DNA of 64,000 nucleotides, taken from assembly GCF_001506165.1 (NCBI RefSeq), contig NZ_CP011427.1:2976001-3040000 (forward strand), in the 5' to 3' direction. Positions 31,799 to 42,588 of the stretch are shown piece after piece. The position numbers and the translations under genes were made by a program. Within the stretch, counting starts at the first letter, position 1. Each line of letters begins with the position of its first letter. The DNA is from Pantoea vagans. GTDB taxonomy: Bacteria; Pseudomonadota; Gammaproteobacteria; Enterobacterales; Enterobacteriaceae. The notes beneath the pieces were generated by a model, which saw only the letters and a list, made by a program, of their open reading frames with translations, ran no database searches and was not told where the DNA came from.

Positions 31799-32773
31799 AT
31801 GAAAACCATTCGTTTAGGCCAAACCGACTTACAGGTTTCGCGTCTGTGTTTAGGCTGCATGACCTACGGCGATCCAATGCGCGGCAACCACGCCTGGACC
31901 TTGCCAGAAGAGAGCAGCCGTCCCCTGATTAAGCAGGCATTAGACGCTGGAATTAACTTTTTCGACACCGCCAACAGTTATTCCGATGGCAGCAGTGAAG
32001 AGATTGTCGGACGTGCGCTAAAAGATTTTGCCCAACGCGATCGGGTGGTGGTGGCCACCAAAGTCTATTTCCCACTCAGCAACCTCTCTCAGGGCCTGTC
32101 GCGCCAGAATATCCTGCAATCGATTGATGACAGCCTGACCCGTCTCGGCATGGAGTACGTTGACCTGTTGCAGATCCACCGCTGGGATTACCACACGCCG
32201 ATTGAAGAGACGCTGGAAGCCCTGAATGAGGTGGTGAAAGCCGGTAAAGCTCGCTACATCGGCGCATCGTCGATGCATGCTGCGCAGTTTGCGCAGGCGC
32301 TGGACCTGCAGAAACAGCACGGCTGGGCCCGTTTTGTCAGCATGCAGGATCAATACAATTTGATTCAGCGCGAAGAAGAGAACGAAATGCACCCGCTGTG
32401 CGAGCGTGAAGGCATTGCGGTGCTGCCGTGGAGCCCATTAGCGCGCGGCAAGCTGACTCGCCCCTGGGGTGAAACCACGGCGCGATCGGTGTCGGATAAC
32501 GTGATGGAGAAGCTCTACACCGGCACCGAGGAGAATGATGCGGCGATTGCCGAGCGTCTTGCCACCATCGCAGCGGATAAAGGTGTGACGCGCGCGCAGG
32601 TGGCGCTGGCATGGCTGCTGCACAAACCGGTGGTGACCGCCCCGATTATTGGCGCATCGCGTGAACAGCAGTTTGCGGAGTTAGTGAAGGCCGTGGATGT
32701 TGAGCTGAGTTCAACCGATATCGCTGAGCTGGAGACGGTGTATCAACCGCATCCGGTGGTGGGATTTGAATAG
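31799..32773 (+). CDS. yajO: Aldo/keto reductase YajO
   Basis: A 324-residue (beta/alpha)8 oxidoreductase, the same length as E. coli YajO. The AKR tetrad is visible: Asp in FFDTANSYSDG, Tyr in NSYSDG, Lys in VVVATKVYF and His in LLQIHRWD. The C-terminal NADPH-binding IIGASREQQF is present. E. coli YajO has been linked to making 1-deoxyxylulose from ribulose 5-phosphate, which fits its place after dxs; I treat that as context, not proof. Translation may be restrained by an upstream hairpin. Confidence 0.94.
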   Translation: MKTIRLGQTDLQVSRLCLGCMTYGDPMRGNHAWTLPEESSRPLIKQALDAGINFFDTANSYSDGSSEEIVGRALKDFAQRDRVVVATKVYFPLSNLSQGLSRQNILQSIDDSLTRLGMEYVDLLQIHRWDYHTPIEETLEALNEVVKAGKARYIGASSMHAAQFAQALDLQKQHGWARFVSMQDQYNLIQREEENEMHPLCEREGIAVLPWSPLARGKLTRPWGETTARSVSDNVMEKLYTGTEENDAAIAERLATIAADKGVTRAQVALAWLLHKPVVTAPIIGASREQQFAELVKAVDVELSSTDIAELETVYQPHPVVGFE

Positions 32774-32781
32774 ATACCAAT

Positions 32782-32901
32782 AAGCGCAATGAATTGCGCC
32801 GCTACCGGCCAGGCACTCATCTGTAGTAGCGCAATTCTTCGCGTAAATTTGATTGCGCCGCTACCGGGGCACACTTCTGTAGCGGCGCGATTCATCGCGC
32901 A
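32782..32901. repeat. Cluster of three 'tagcggcgc' palindromic units after yajO
   Basis: Three related units follow in tandem: AAGCGCAATGAATTGCGCCG from 32782, a longer unit from 32823 to 32864 ending GATTGCGCCGCTACCG, and GTAGCGGCGCGATTCATCGC from 32880. Units alternate in orientation, so the transcript could form several alternative stems. It lies between the convergent yajO and pgpA and is the densest copy of the family in this window. Confidence 0.8.
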
Positions 32902-32908
32902 ATTTGAA

Positions 32909-33409
32909 TTAAAGCACCAGCCCCAATCCATATAAAATCACCGCCGAAATCACCCCGGCGATAATATCGTCAACCATAATGCCCATGCCACCGTGCACAT
33001 TCTGATCGAACCAGCGGATCGGCCAAGGTTTCCACATATCAAAAATACGGAAAATAACAAAACCGGCTAACACCCACTGCCAGCTCATCGCAGGAATCGC
33101 CATCAGCGTGATCCACATACCGATGAACTCGTCCCAGACGATGCTGCCGTGGTCGTGCACGCCCATATCTTTTGCCGTGCGGTGGCAGAGATAAACCCCG
33201 ACGCTGATACCAATCAGCACCACCAACGAATAGATCTGCAGTGGCAGAAACGTCATCAGCCACCAGAAAGGAATCGCGGCAATCGACCCCGCGGTCCCCG
33301 GCATAATCGGGCTGAAGCCGCTGCCAAAACCCGTTGCCAGTAAATGCCACGGATTACTCAGCCGCAGGCGACTTTTGGCCACATCTTTACTTCGAGTCAA
33401 AGTGATCAA
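32909..33409 (-). CDS. pgpA: Phosphatidylglycerophosphatase A
   Basis: A 166-residue membrane protein (E. coli 172) with about four hydrophobic segments and the family motifs [32 protein letters not shown] and [14 protein letters not shown], whose acidic residues bind Mg. It dephosphorylates phosphatidylglycerophosphate to phosphatidylglycerol in the inner membrane. Its first 23 bp overlap the end of thiL, so the two are coupled. The C-terminal tail is shorter than in E. coli. Confidence 0.95.
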   Translation of the reverse strand: MITLTRSKDVAKSRLRLSNPWHLLATGFGSGFSPIMPGTAGSIAAIPFWWLMTFLPLQIYSLVVLIGISVGVYLCHRTAKDMGVHDHGSIVWDEFIGMWITLMAIPAMSWQWVLAGFVIFRIFDMWKPWPIRWFDQNVHGGMGIMVDDIIAGVISAVILYGLGLVL

Positions 33410-34364
33410 ATCCCTTGTGATTAAAGCTGCGCGGCTTGCCGTTTTCCAGCAGCGTCAAACCTTCAGCTTCCGGTGCTATCTGTCCAATACAGGTGTAAGG
33501 CACGCCAAGATGCCCCAGCGCCACATCCAGCGCCCCGCGATTGACTTCCGGCACGGTAAAGCACAGCTCATAATCTTCGCCGCCGCTTAATGCCCAGGTC
33601 AGAACCTGTTCCGCATCAAAGTGGTCACGCAAAGCAGCAGAGAGCGGCAACGTTTCCAGGTTGAGGCGCGCACCCACGCGGCTGGCGGTCAGAATATGGC
33701 CGAGATCGGAAATCAGGCCGTCGGAGATATCAATCGCCGAGGTTGCCAGGCTACGCAGCGCCTGGCCTTGTAACACACGCGGCATCGGGCGCAGATGCCG
33801 CTTAATCAACACTTCATGCACCGCCGGGTCATTCAGGCGATGATGATGTTGCAACAGCGATAAGCCCGCTGCGCTGTCACCCAGCGTACCGGTGACAAAA
33901 ATCCAGTCACCCGGTTTCGCGCCCGATCGTTTCAGCGCGCGCCCCACCGGCACCAGGCCGTGAATGCCGAGGGTTAAACTGAGTGGCCCGCGCGTGGTAT
34001 CGCCGCCGATCAGCTGCATATCGTAGTAATCCAGCAGTTCAAACAGGCTGTCACTGAAGGCCGCCAGCCAAGGCTCGTTGATCTCGGGGAGCGTGATGGC
34101 CAGCGTCAGCCAGGCGGGATCCGCACCCATCGCCGCGAGATCGCTGAGATTGACCGCCAGCGCTTTATAACCGAGATCGGACGGATGGATATCGCGTAAG
34201 AAGTGAACACCCGCCACCAGCGTATCGGTGCTAATGGCCAGCGTCTGTTTTTCGGGCACGTTGAGTAACGCACAGTCGTCACCAATCCCTTTCTCCACAT
34301 CGCGGCGGGAGCTGGTGACGCGGTTAAAATAACGTGCGATCAGTTCGAATTCACCACAGGACAT
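33387..34364 (-). CDS. thiL: Thiamine-monophosphate kinase
   Basis: 325 residues of the PurM/ThiL ATP-binding superfamily: the N-terminal GIGDDCALL metal/ATP motif (about 27-35), [11 protein letters not shown], the [13 protein letters not shown] loop and the C-terminal [12 protein letters not shown]. It phosphorylates thiamine monophosphate to the active diphosphate. It follows nusB after a terminator-like hairpin and overlaps pgpA. Together with thiI it places two thiamine genes in this stretch. Confidence 0.97.
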   Translation of the reverse strand: MSCGEFELIARYFNRVTSSRRDVEKGIGDDCALLNVPEKQTLAISTDTLVAGVHFLRDIHPSDLGYKALAVNLSDLAAMGADPAWLTLAITLPEINEPWLAAFSDSLFELLDYYDMQLIGGDTTRGPLSLTLGIHGLVPVGRALKRSGAKPGDWIFVTGTLGDSAAGLSLLQHHHRLNDPAVHEVLIKRHLRPMPRVLQGQALRSLATSAIDISDGLISDLGHILTASRVGARLNLETLPLSAALRDHFDAEQVLTWALSGGEDYELCFTVPEVNRGALDVALGHLGVPYTCIGQIAPEAEGLTLLENGKPRSFNHKGFDHFDSK

Positions 34365-34380
34365 AAGTCAGGTCTCAATG

Positions 34381-34404
34381 AAAAAAGGCCGGAGAACCGG
34401 CCTT
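34381..34404 (-). terminator. Terminator/attenuator immediately after nusB
   Basis: The stem AAGGCCGG/CCGGCCTT with an AGAA loop is followed by six T on the minus strand. It begins 6 bp after the nusB stop and ends 17 bp before the thiL start, so it would limit read-through into thiL-pgpA. Confidence 0.82.
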
Positions 34405-34409
34405 AAGCA

Positions 34410-34829
34410 TTATTTTTTGTTAGGTCGAATTTGTGGGGCTGCTTTATCCAGCACGCCGTTGACAAACTTGTGGCTGTCTTCAGCGCCAAACACTTTGGCC
34501 AGTTCGATACCTTCGTTGATGGCCACTTTATAAGGCACATCCGAACGCTTACTCAGCTCATACAGCGAAATACGCAGAATGGCTTTTTCTACCTGGCCCA
34601 GCTCTTCCAGCTGGCGTGACAGGTAGGGCTTCATCAGACCGTCCAGGTACGCGCTGTTAGTCGCCACACCGGCCAGCAATTCGCGGAAATAGCTAATATC
34701 GACGTCTTTGACGTCTTGTTCCGCCAGAAACTGGTATTCCACATCGGCAATGTCGTTGTTCGACAGCTGCCAGGAGTAAAGCGCCTGGACAGCGCACTCA
34801 CGGGCGCGACGACGAGCAGCAGGTTTCAC
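34410..34829 (-). CDS. nusB: Transcription antitermination protein NusB
   Basis: A 139-residue all-helical RNA-binding protein, the same length as E. coli. It begins with the Arg-rich [22 protein letters not shown] and contains LSLYELS-like [29 protein letters not shown] and [10 protein letters not shown]. With NusE it binds boxA of rRNA leaders and supports antitermination. It follows ribE by 19 bp, the standard arrangement. Confidence 0.97.
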   Translation of the reverse strand: MKPAARRRARECAVQALYSWQLSNNDIADVEYQFLAEQDVKDVDISYFRELLAGVATNSAYLDGLMKPYLSRQLEELGQVEKAILRISLYELSKRSDVPYKVAINEGIELAKVFGAEDSHKFVNGVLDKAAPQIRPNKK

Positions 34830-34848
34830 AAAATTCCCCTTACAAAAA

Positions 34849-35319
34849 TCAGGCTTTGATGGCTTTCAATACGTTAATCATTTCGAGTGCGGTCAGGGCC
34901 GCTTCGGCGCCTTTGTTACCCGCTTTGGTGCCGGCGCGTTCAATCGCCTGCTCGATGTTTTCGGTGGTTAACACGCCGAAAGTCACCGGAATATCGCTGG
35001 TCATTGCCACATTAGCAATCCCCGAGCTGGCTTCACCTGCCACATATTCGAAGTGGGCGGTGCCGCCACGGATCACGGTTCCCAGCGCCACGATTGCGTC
35101 GTGCTTGCCGGCTTTCGCCAGTGCGCGCGCTGCCAGTGGCAGTTCATAAGCACCAGGAACCCAAACCACAGTGATGTTTTCTGCTTTTACCTGGCCGATA
35201 CGCTTCAGCGCATCAACGGCGCCATCCAGCAGGCTGTCATTAATGAAGTTGTTAAAACGCGCAATAACGATGGCAATGTTAGCATCAGGCGTGGCAACAG
35301 GAGCTTCGATAACTTTCAT
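34849..35319 (-). CDS. ribE: 6,7-dimethyl-8-ribityllumazine synthase
   Basis: 156 residues, the same as E. coli, starting [18 protein letters not shown] at 35319; an open frame continues 30 codons upstream without homology. Conserved [20 protein letters not shown] and [21 protein letters not shown] (with the catalytic His) are present. It condenses the ribityl pyrimidine with 3,4-dihydroxybutanone phosphate, the penultimate step of riboflavin synthesis, as a large capsid-like oligomer. It lies between ribD and nusB. Confidence 0.97.
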   Translation of the reverse strand: MKVIEAPVATPDANIAIVIARFNNFINDSLLDGAVDALKRIGQVKAENITVVWVPGAYELPLAARALAKAGKHDAIVALGTVIRGGTAHFEYVAGEASSGIANVAMTSDIPVTFGVLTTENIEQAIERAGTKAGNKGAEAALTALEMINVLKAIKA

Positions 35320-35412
35320 ACATATCCTTTGGGTGTTTGATTTGTGGCCCCGCAGAAGGGGGCGGATTCTATCATACTCTTCGGCGACGCGCTCAGGCTT
35401 TTCAGTCAATGC

Positions 35413-36516
35413 TTAAGCGGGCGTCAGGGTCAGTCGCAGGTCCTCTCCGACCTTGCGCACATCACTGAATTTCATGACTGGCGCATCGGCCAGTTGTTCC
35501 AGTCCGGGCAGTTCACACAGACCACGTGCCGCATTGCCCAGTAGCTTCGGTGCCATGTAGACGATCAGCTCATCCACCAAACCCACCTGCAAAAGTGCCC
35601 CGGCCAGTTGCGCGCCCGCTTCTACCCAGACGGAGTTAATCTGCCGCTGACCGAGCAACATCATCATCGCCACTAAGTCCAGTTGTTCACCGCGCAGCGG
35701 CACCGCAATCTGGCTGACGCTCTCCGGCCAGTTTTGCTGATCGATTTCACTGCGCATCAGCCAGGTTTCACCGGGTTGTGCGATAAGCCGGTGCTGCGGC
35801 GTAACGCGCTGTTGGCTATCAATGACTACACGCACCGGCTGGCGCAGCGACGCTTCATCAAGCTGCTGGCGCGTGCTCTCGTTCAGTTCATTCCAGCGCA
35901 CCGTCAGCGAGGGATTATCCGCTAACACCGTGGCACTGGTGGTAAGAATAGCCGAACTCTGGGCACGTAAATGTTGCACATCGCGCCTTGCAGCCGCAGA
36001 GGTGATCCACTGGCTTTCGCCACTGGCCATTGCTGTGCGCCCATCAAGGGATGCGCCGAGTTTGAGTTGGATCCACGGGAAGCCAGTGCGCATACGTTTC
36101 AGAAAACCGCGATTCAATGCTTCCGCTTCGCTCATCATTAGACCGTGGCTGACCTCGATGCCCGCCTGTTGCAGACGATATAATCCGCGCCCTGCCACTT
36201 GCGGGTTAGGGTCCTGCATCGCGGCCACCACGCGGCTGACGCCTGCAGCGATTAACGCATCACAGCACGGCGGCGTGCGCCCATGGTGGCTACAGGGTTC
36301 CAGCGTGACATACGCCGTGGCACCCCAAGCCTTTTCACCTGCCATACGCAACGCGTGCACTTCGGCATGAGGTTCACCGGCACGCTGATGCCAGCCTTCG
36401 CCAACCACTTCGCCGTCGCGCACGATGACGCAGCCGACGTTAGGATTGGGGGTAGTGGTGAAACGTCCGCGTCGTGCCAGTTCCAGCGCACGCGCCATGT
36501 AGCGTTCGTCAGTCAT
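35413..36516 (-). CDS. ribD: Bifunctional riboflavin biosynthesis deaminase/reductase RibD
   Basis: 367 residues. The N-terminal cytidine-deaminase-like domain has the zinc motif HAEVHAL with PCSHHGRTPPCC; the C-terminal reductase domain (from about 145) has KLGASLDGRTAMASGESQWITS and the VEAGAQLAGALL glycine-rich part. It performs the deamination and NADPH side-chain reduction steps of riboflavin synthesis. It lies 3 bp downstream of nrdR and is cotranscribed toward ribE. Confidence 0.97.
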   Translation of the reverse strand: MTDERYMARALELARRGRFTTTPNPNVGCVIVRDGEVVGEGWHQRAGEPHAEVHALRMAGEKAWGATAYVTLEPCSHHGRTPPCCDALIAAGVSRVVAAMQDPNPQVAGRGLYRLQQAGIEVSHGLMMSEAEALNRGFLKRMRTGFPWIQLKLGASLDGRTAMASGESQWITSAAARRDVQHLRAQSSAILTTSATVLADNPSLTVRWNELNESTRQQLDEASLRQPVRVVIDSQQRVTPQHRLIAQPGETWLMRSEIDQQNWPESVSQIAVPLRGEQLDLVAMMMLLGQRQINSVWVEAGAQLAGALLQVGLVDELIVYMAPKLLGNAARGLCELPGLEQLADAPVMKFSDVRKVGEDLRLTLTPA

Positions 36517-36519
36517 GGC

Positions 36520-36969
36520 TTAGTCCTGTAAGCGGGCGATCTCTTCGCCAAAATCACGGATATCTTCGAAACTGCGATAAACCGAAGCAAAGCGGATGTA
36601 AGCCACCTTGTCGAGCTTCTTCAGCTCTTCCATCACCAGGTTACCCACCAGCTTGCTGGGAATTTCGCGCTCACCGGTGGCGCGCAGTTGGGTTTTGATG
36701 TGGTTAACGGCGTTATCCACCGCATCCGCGCTGACCGGGCGTTTTTCCAGCGCCTTCATCATGCCGCTGGCGAGCTTATCTTCGTTAAAGGGTTCACGCA
36801 CATCGTTGCTTTTCACCACCCGCGGCATCACCAACTCCGCCACTTCAAAGGTGGTAAAACGCTCATGGCACACCAGACACTGGCGGCGGCGGCGCACCGA
36901 AGAACCTTCACTGACCAGACGCGAATCAATCACTTTGGTGTCCACAGCGGAGCAGAAGGGGCAATGCAT
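36520..36969 (-). CDS. nrdR: Ribonucleotide reductase repressor NrdR
   Basis: 149 residues, the same as E. coli, starting [17 protein letters not shown] at 36969, since the zinc ribbon must begin there; an earlier in-frame start is ignored. The zinc ribbon is CPFC...CLVC, followed by RFTTFE and an ATP-cone domain (about 49-139). It represses nrd operons according to dATP/ATP state. First gene of the leftward nrdR-ribD-ribE-nusB-thiL-pgpA series. Confidence 0.98.
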   Translation of the reverse strand: MHCPFCSAVDTKVIDSRLVSEGSSVRRRRQCLVCHERFTTFEVAELVMPRVVKSNDVREPFNEDKLASGMMKALEKRPVSADAVDNAVNHIKTQLRATGEREIPSKLVGNLVMEELKKLDKVAYIRFASVYRSFEDIRDFGEEIARLQD

Positions 36970-37141
36970 GACGTTTCCTGTCGCGAGATAAATAGGCCAC
37001 ATAGTGTAGCGCGATCTCGATGGCAACTAAATACACGAGGCTGAATCACCGCCCTGCTCACAGACATAGCAGCCCAGACCAACTCCTCCGCAAAAGCCAC
37101 TACGCTTAAAGAGCCAATCCGGCACAATTGCAGGAGGTTAT

Positions 37142-37579
37142 ATGGGTCTGTTCAATTTCGTTAAAGAAGCAGGGGAAAAGTTATGGGATGCGGTAACCGG
37201 CGCTGACGATCCCAGCAAGAAATTACAGGATCACATTAAGCAACTGGGTTTGCCTGACAGTGACAAAGTGAAAGTCGATGTGCAAGGCGATACCGTTACG
37301 GTCAGCGGCGATGGTATCTCCCAGGAGCTGAAAGAGAAAATACTGGTGGCAGCCGGTAACGTGGCCGGGATTACCAAAGTCGATGACAAGGTTACGGTGT
37401 CGGATTCGGCGCCAGAAGCGCAATTCTACACGGTGAAAAAAGGCGATACCCTGAGCGCGATTTCCAAACAGGTTTACGGGAATGCCAATGAATACAACAA
37501 GATTTTTGAAGCAAACAAGCCAATGCTGACGCATCCTGATAAGATCTACCCCGGACAGGTATTACGCATTCCCAATTAA
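37142..37579 (+). CDS. kbp: Potassium-binding BON-LysM protein Kbp
   Basis: A 145-residue protein (E. coli Kbp, formerly YgaU, 149) with the same start [24 protein letters not shown] domain (about 25-88) is followed by LysM (about 93-143, [20 protein letters not shown]). No signal peptide is seen, consistent with the cytoplasmic potassium-binding role described for Kbp. In E. coli kbp lies elsewhere; here it sits between nrdR and yajI, 14 bp before yajI, so it has a new neighbour. AGGAGG precedes the ATG closely. Confidence 0.92.
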   Translation: MGLFNFVKEAGEKLWDAVTGADDPSKKLQDHIKQLGLPDSDKVKVDVQGDTVTVSGDGISQELKEKILVAAGNVAGITKVDDKVTVSDSAPEAQFYTVKKGDTLSAISKQVYGNANEYNKIFEANKPMLTHPDKIYPGQVLRIPN

Positions 37580-37593
37580 CACAAGGACATTGC

Positions 37594-38157
37594 ATGACGA
37601 TCAGGACGTTTTGGGCACCTGCAGCGCTTTCGCTGCTGGTACTCAGTGGTTGTAGTTCAACGCCGACTTCACCGCAGGTCAAAGAGTTACATCAGGAAGT
37701 GAGCCAGCTTAATCAACAGATGCGCAAGCTCACCAATCAGGCGACCGCGCTGGAAATCCAGGGGCAGCTCAATGGTCAGTCAACCCAAGGGGCGTGGTTA
37801 CTACCGCAGGCTAATACGCCGGTGGAGCTGCAAACTCAAGTGGGTAAATTGCGTTTGTCGCTGTCACGTGTGGAAGGCGAAGTCAGCGGCAGTCGTGCCA
37901 GTCTGAACATTCGATCTACCGATGATCAGCCAATTCCCGCCCTGAGTGCCACCGTGGTGTGGGGTGAATTAGACCCGGCCAGTGGTAAACCGCTGAATGC
38001 GGAGAGCCTGAGCCAGACCATTCAGGTAGAAGCCAGCCTGATGCCGCGCAGTTCAGTCACCGTTCCGCTGCGCTTGAGTGGGCTCACGCCCGATCAACTG
38101 GGCTACGTGCGCGTCCATGATGTGCAAGGTGTCGCTGAAGTCAAACAAACGCCCTGA
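37594..38157 (+). CDS. yajI: Lipoprotein YajI (DUF3251)
   Basis: A 187-residue lipoprotein: signal peptide with lipobox LSGC (Cys near residue 20), then a helical coiled-coil stretch VKELHQEVSQLNQQMRKLTNQ and a beta-rich domain ending in VHDVQGVAEVKQTP. The family is DUF3251; function unknown. Ser follows the Cys, which fits outer-membrane sorting. It is in the E. coli position between nrdR and secF, except that kbp now precedes it and tsx is absent from this interval. Confidence 0.82.
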   Translation: MTIRTFWAPAALSLLVLSGCSSTPTSPQVKELHQEVSQLNQQMRKLTNQATALEIQGQLNGQSTQGAWLLPQANTPVELQTQVGKLRLSLSRVEGEVSGSRASLNIRSTDDQPIPALSATVVWGELDPASGKPLNAESLSQTIQVEASLMPRSSVTVPLRLSGLTPDQLGYVRVHDVQGVAEVKQTP

Positions 38158-38170
38158 TCAGCAGGCATAA

Positions 38171-38199
38171 AAAACGGGCTGCACCTGGCAGCCCGTTTT
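38171..38199. terminator. Bidirectional terminator between yajI and secF
   Basis: The 12-bp perfect stem AAAACGGGCTGC/GCAGCCCGTTTT with a 5-base loop has T-runs on both strands and sits between the convergent yajI and secF stops. Confidence 0.93.
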
Positions 38200-38215
38200 C
38201 ATTTCACTCATCGCA

Positions 38216-39184
38216 TCAAGGCAAGATCGAAGGCTGATCTGCGCCCTCTTTCTCAACTTTCTGCACCAGCATATGTTCACGTTTCATCCCCAGTTTCAGC
38301 GCTAACGCAGAAGAAACATAGATAGATGAAACGGTACCGATAGTGACACCGATCAGCATGGTGAGTGAGAAACCTTTCAGCAACGCCCCACCAAAGATGA
38401 ACAGGATCAGAATCATTGCCAGTGTGGTCAACGAGGTGATCAAGGTACGGCTCAAGGTCTGGGTCAGCGACACGTTGGTAATGTCGTAAGACGAGCCGCG
38501 ACGGATCTTGCGGAAGTTCTCACGAATACGGTCCGACACCACGATCTTATCGTTAAGTGAGTAGCCGATGACAGACATCAACGACGCAACAATCGTCAGA
38601 TCGATCTCGATATGTGCCAGCGACAAAATGCCGCAGGTGATGATCACGTCGTGCGCCAATGCCAGCACGGTGCCCAACGCCAGACGCCATTCAAAGCGGA
38701 AGCCGATGTAGATCAGAATCGCAATCAATGCAGACAGCAGCGCCATCGCACCGGCCTGCGCCAGATCGCTACCCACGCTTGGGCCCACGAATTCAATGCG
38801 CTTCACGGTGGCGTTTTGCTGCGTCGTCTGGTTAATAGACGCCACGACTTTGGCGCCGAGTTCCTGACCCGCCGTTCCAGTGGCTGGCGGCATACGCACC
38901 ATCACGTCACGGCTGCTGCCAAAGTTCTGCACCAGCGGCTCCTGGAAGCCCGCTTTCACCAATCCTTCACGCAGTGCGTCCAGATCGGCCGGTTTCTCCA
39001 GGTTAATCTCAATCACCGTACCACCGGTAAAGTCGAGGCCCCAGTTGAAGCCTCGCACACCGATCATGGCGATAGACGCCACAATCAGCAGACCGGAGAT
39101 GATGAAGGCCAGCGTATCCCAGCGCATAAAGTCAATGACCTTACGCCCGTGGTTTAGCTGTTCAATACTATAGTCCTGTGCCAC
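38216..39184 (-). CDS. secF: Protein translocase subunit SecF
   Basis: 322 residues (E. coli 323) with six membrane helices and a large periplasmic loop after helix 1. The family start [15 protein letters not shown] and [15 protein letters not shown] are visible. The start is GTG at 39184 ([15 protein letters not shown]), 6 bases after GAGGAG; a longer open frame to 39340 overlaps secD and has no homology. SecDF uses proton flow to pull exported proteins through SecYEG. It follows secD by 10 bp and ends at a strong terminator. Confidence 0.97.
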   Translation of the reverse strand: MAQDYSIEQLNHGRKVIDFMRWDTLAFIISGLLIVASIAMIGVRGFNWGLDFTGGTVIEINLEKPADLDALREGLVKAGFQEPLVQNFGSSRDVMVRMPPATGTAGQELGAKVVASINQTTQQNATVKRIEFVGPSVGSDLAQAGAMALLSALIAILIYIGFRFEWRLALGTVLALAHDVIITCGILSLAHIEIDLTIVASLMSVIGYSLNDKIVVSDRIRENFRKIRRGSSYDITNVSLTQTLSRTLITSLTTLAMILILFIFGGALLKGFSLTMLIGVTIGTVSSIYVSSALALKLGMKREHMLVQKVEKEGADQPSILP

Positions 39185-39194
39185 AACGCACTCC

Positions 39195-41042
39195 TCAGAT
39201 AGACAGCTTGTTGATGCGTTTGCCGCCGTACACCAGGTTAACGATGGCACGGGTGCCGACGATAGCGGTAAACATAGAGGTCGCGATACCGATAGCGGTG
39301 GTAATCGCAAAGCCTTTAATTGAACCGGTACCGACCGCATAAAGAATGATCACTTTGATCAGCGTGGTGACGTTGGCGTCGACGATACTGGAGAAGGCGC
39401 CTTTATAGCCCTCATGAATCGCCTGCTGTACCGAGCGTCCGTTACGCAGTTCTTCTTTAATACGTTCGTTAATCAACACGTTGGCATCAACCGCAACCGC
39501 CAGCGTCAGCACGATACCGGCAATACCCGGCATGGTGAGCGTCGCCCCCGGCAGCAGTGACATAATGCCGACAATCAGCACCAGGTTGCACAGCAGTGCG
39601 CTGGTAGCAATCAGACCAAACTTCTTATAGAACACCACCATAAAGATGATGGAAGCGATCAGACCCCACAAGCAGGCTTCGAGACCCTGCGTGATGTTCT
39701 GCTGGCCCATGGTTGGACCAATGGTACGCTCTTCCACGATCTGAATAGGCGCAATCAACGCACCGGCACGCAGCAGCAGCGACAGCTGACGTGCTTCGTT
39801 CGGGTTGTTGATCCCGGTAATACGGAAGCTATTGCCGAGGCGAGACTGAATGTTCGCCACGTTGATCACTTGTTCCTGTTTCACCAGAATCGCACGACCA
39901 TTCGCATCTTTCTTACCGCTGTCCTTGTACTCCACAAACAGGGTCGCCATCGGTTTACCGATGTTGTCCTTGGTGAAGTTAGACATGATGTTACCGCCCG
40001 CGCCATCCAGTGAAATGTTCACCTGCGGCTGGTTGTACTCATCCATGCTGGAAGTTGAGTCGGTAATATGGTCACCGGTCAGAATCACACGCTTGTACAG
40101 CACAACTGGCTGGCCTTCACGCGTCTCTTTCACTTCCGAATCACCCGGCACACGGCCACTCGCCGCAGCAGTTGGATCAACGGAGGTATTCACCAGACGG
40201 AATTCCAGTGTTGCGGTCGCGCCCAGAATCTCTTTGGCGCGCGCAGTGTCCTGAATACCCGGCAGTTCAACCACGATGCGGTCAGAACCCTGACGCTGCA
40301 CCAACGGCTCGGCAACGCCCAGCTGGTTAACACGGTTACGCAGGATGTTAATGTTCTGCTGAACCGCATACTCACGTGCTTCGCTGAGACGCGCATCGGT
40401 CATCACGGCACGCAGCGTGTCGCTGCCGACGCTGGAGATCACCAGATCGCGATGACGCGGTGACAGATAGCTGATAGCCGCATCACGGCTTGCACCGTCG
40501 CGGAAACGCACTTCTACACCGTAGTTAGCGATTTTGTTGACGTTGGTATACGGGATGCTTTTGTCGCGCAGGTCACTGCGCAGGCCATCGGCATTCTGCT
40601 CTTGCAGTTTGCCCAGAGCGGTATCCATATCCACTTCCATCAGGAAGTGTACGCCGCCACGCAAATCAAGACCGAGTTTCATCGGCTGTGCGGCCAGCAT
40701 CGTCAACCAGCGCGGCGTGGCCGGCGCAAGGTTCAGAGCAACAACGTAGTCATCGCCCAACGATGCAGTCAGAGCATCGCGCGCGCGAAGTTGCACGTCC
40801 TGATTGTCAAAACGGGCCAGAATGGCACCATTTTCCAGCGCGAGGGATTTGCTCTGAATATTGTCTTGTTTCAAGACGTTCTGGATCTGATCCAACGTTT
40901 TTTCACTGGCGGCGCCACCGCGCGCACCAGTGATCTGAACGGCCGGATCCTCACCATAAAGGTTAGGAAGCGCATAGAGCAGGCCGACGAGAATCACGAC
41001 GACCAGCATGATGTACTTCCACAAAGGATAACGGTTTAACAC
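39195..41042 (-). CDS. secD: Protein translocase subunit SecD
   Basis: 615 residues (E. coli 615). N-terminal helix, then the large periplasmic P1 domain (about 35-450) including [18 protein letters not shown], then five membrane helices with [26 protein letters not shown], the conserved acidic and Arg residues of the proton path. It works with SecF and YajC. It lies 25 bp downstream of yajC in the usual yajC-secD-secF order. Confidence 0.98.
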   Translation of the reverse strand: MLNRYPLWKYIMLVVVILVGLLYALPNLYGEDPAVQITGARGGAASEKTLDQIQNVLKQDNIQSKSLALENGAILARFDNQDVQLRARDALTASLGDDYVVALNLAPATPRWLTMLAAQPMKLGLDLRGGVHFLMEVDMDTALGKLQEQNADGLRSDLRDKSIPYTNVNKIANYGVEVRFRDGASRDAAISYLSPRHRDLVISSVGSDTLRAVMTDARLSEAREYAVQQNINILRNRVNQLGVAEPLVQRQGSDRIVVELPGIQDTARAKEILGATATLEFRLVNTSVDPTAAASGRVPGDSEVKETREGQPVVLYKRVILTGDHITDSTSSMDEYNQPQVNISLDGAGGNIMSNFTKDNIGKPMATLFVEYKDSGKKDANGRAILVKQEQVINVANIQSRLGNSFRITGINNPNEARQLSLLLRAGALIAPIQIVEERTIGPTMGQQNITQGLEACLWGLIASIIFMVVFYKKFGLIATSALLCNLVLIVGIMSLLPGATLTMPGIAGIVLTLAVAVDANVLINERIKEELRNGRSVQQAIHEGYKGAFSSIVDANVTTLIKVIILYAVGTGSIKGFAITTAIGIATSMFTAIVGTRAIVNLVYGGKRINKLSI

Positions 41043-41067
41043 GGCAGTTCCCTTCGGGAAGAAAAAA

Positions 41068-41400
41068 TTACAGCGCCTTCATAGTACCTTTCGGCAGAAC
41101 GGCGGCCACGAAATCACGTTTAACAACTACTTCAGTGGTGTCGTTCAGGGCGATAGAAACATAGCCGTTGTCAGCAACTTTGGTCACACGACCGACTAAG
41201 CCGCCGCTGGTCAACACTTCATCACCTTTAGAGATGGAATCCATCAGCTTTTTGTGATCTTTAGAACGTTTCTGCTGCGGGCGCAGAATCATGAAGTAGA
41301 AGATCAGACCAAACACCACCAGCATGATCACCAGAGAATAAGGACTTCCCTGAGACGGAGCGCCTGCTGCGGCAACGGCGTCAGAAATGAAAAAGCTCAT
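41068..41400 (-). CDS. yajC: Sec translocon accessory subunit YajC
   Basis: 110 residues, the same as E. coli: one membrane helix (about 20-40, [28 protein letters not shown]) and a small cytoplasmic domain with [17 protein letters not shown]. It associates with SecDF and also with AcrB in E. coli. It follows tgt by 25 bp in the same direction. Confidence 0.97.
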   Translation of the reverse strand: MSFFISDAVAAAGAPSQGSPYSLVIMLVVFGLIFYFMILRPQQKRSKDHKKLMDSISKGDEVLTSGGLVGRVTKVADNGYVSIALNDTTEVVVKRDFVAAVLPKGTMKAL

Positions 41401-41425
41401 TAAATTTCCCTCATTGATAGAATTA

Positions 41426-42568
<1,143 letters not shown>

Positions 42569-42588
42569 TCAGAGAAACAGTCTGATTA

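Noticed and set aside
31104..31877. 257-residue frame antisense to dxs
   Set aside because: It is a codon-bias shadow of the dxs C-terminal half; the dxs protein is full length and conserved.
35320..35412. FMN riboswitch before ribE
   Set aside because: The 93-bp gap is too short and lacks the conserved FMN element; ribE appears cotranscribed with ribD.
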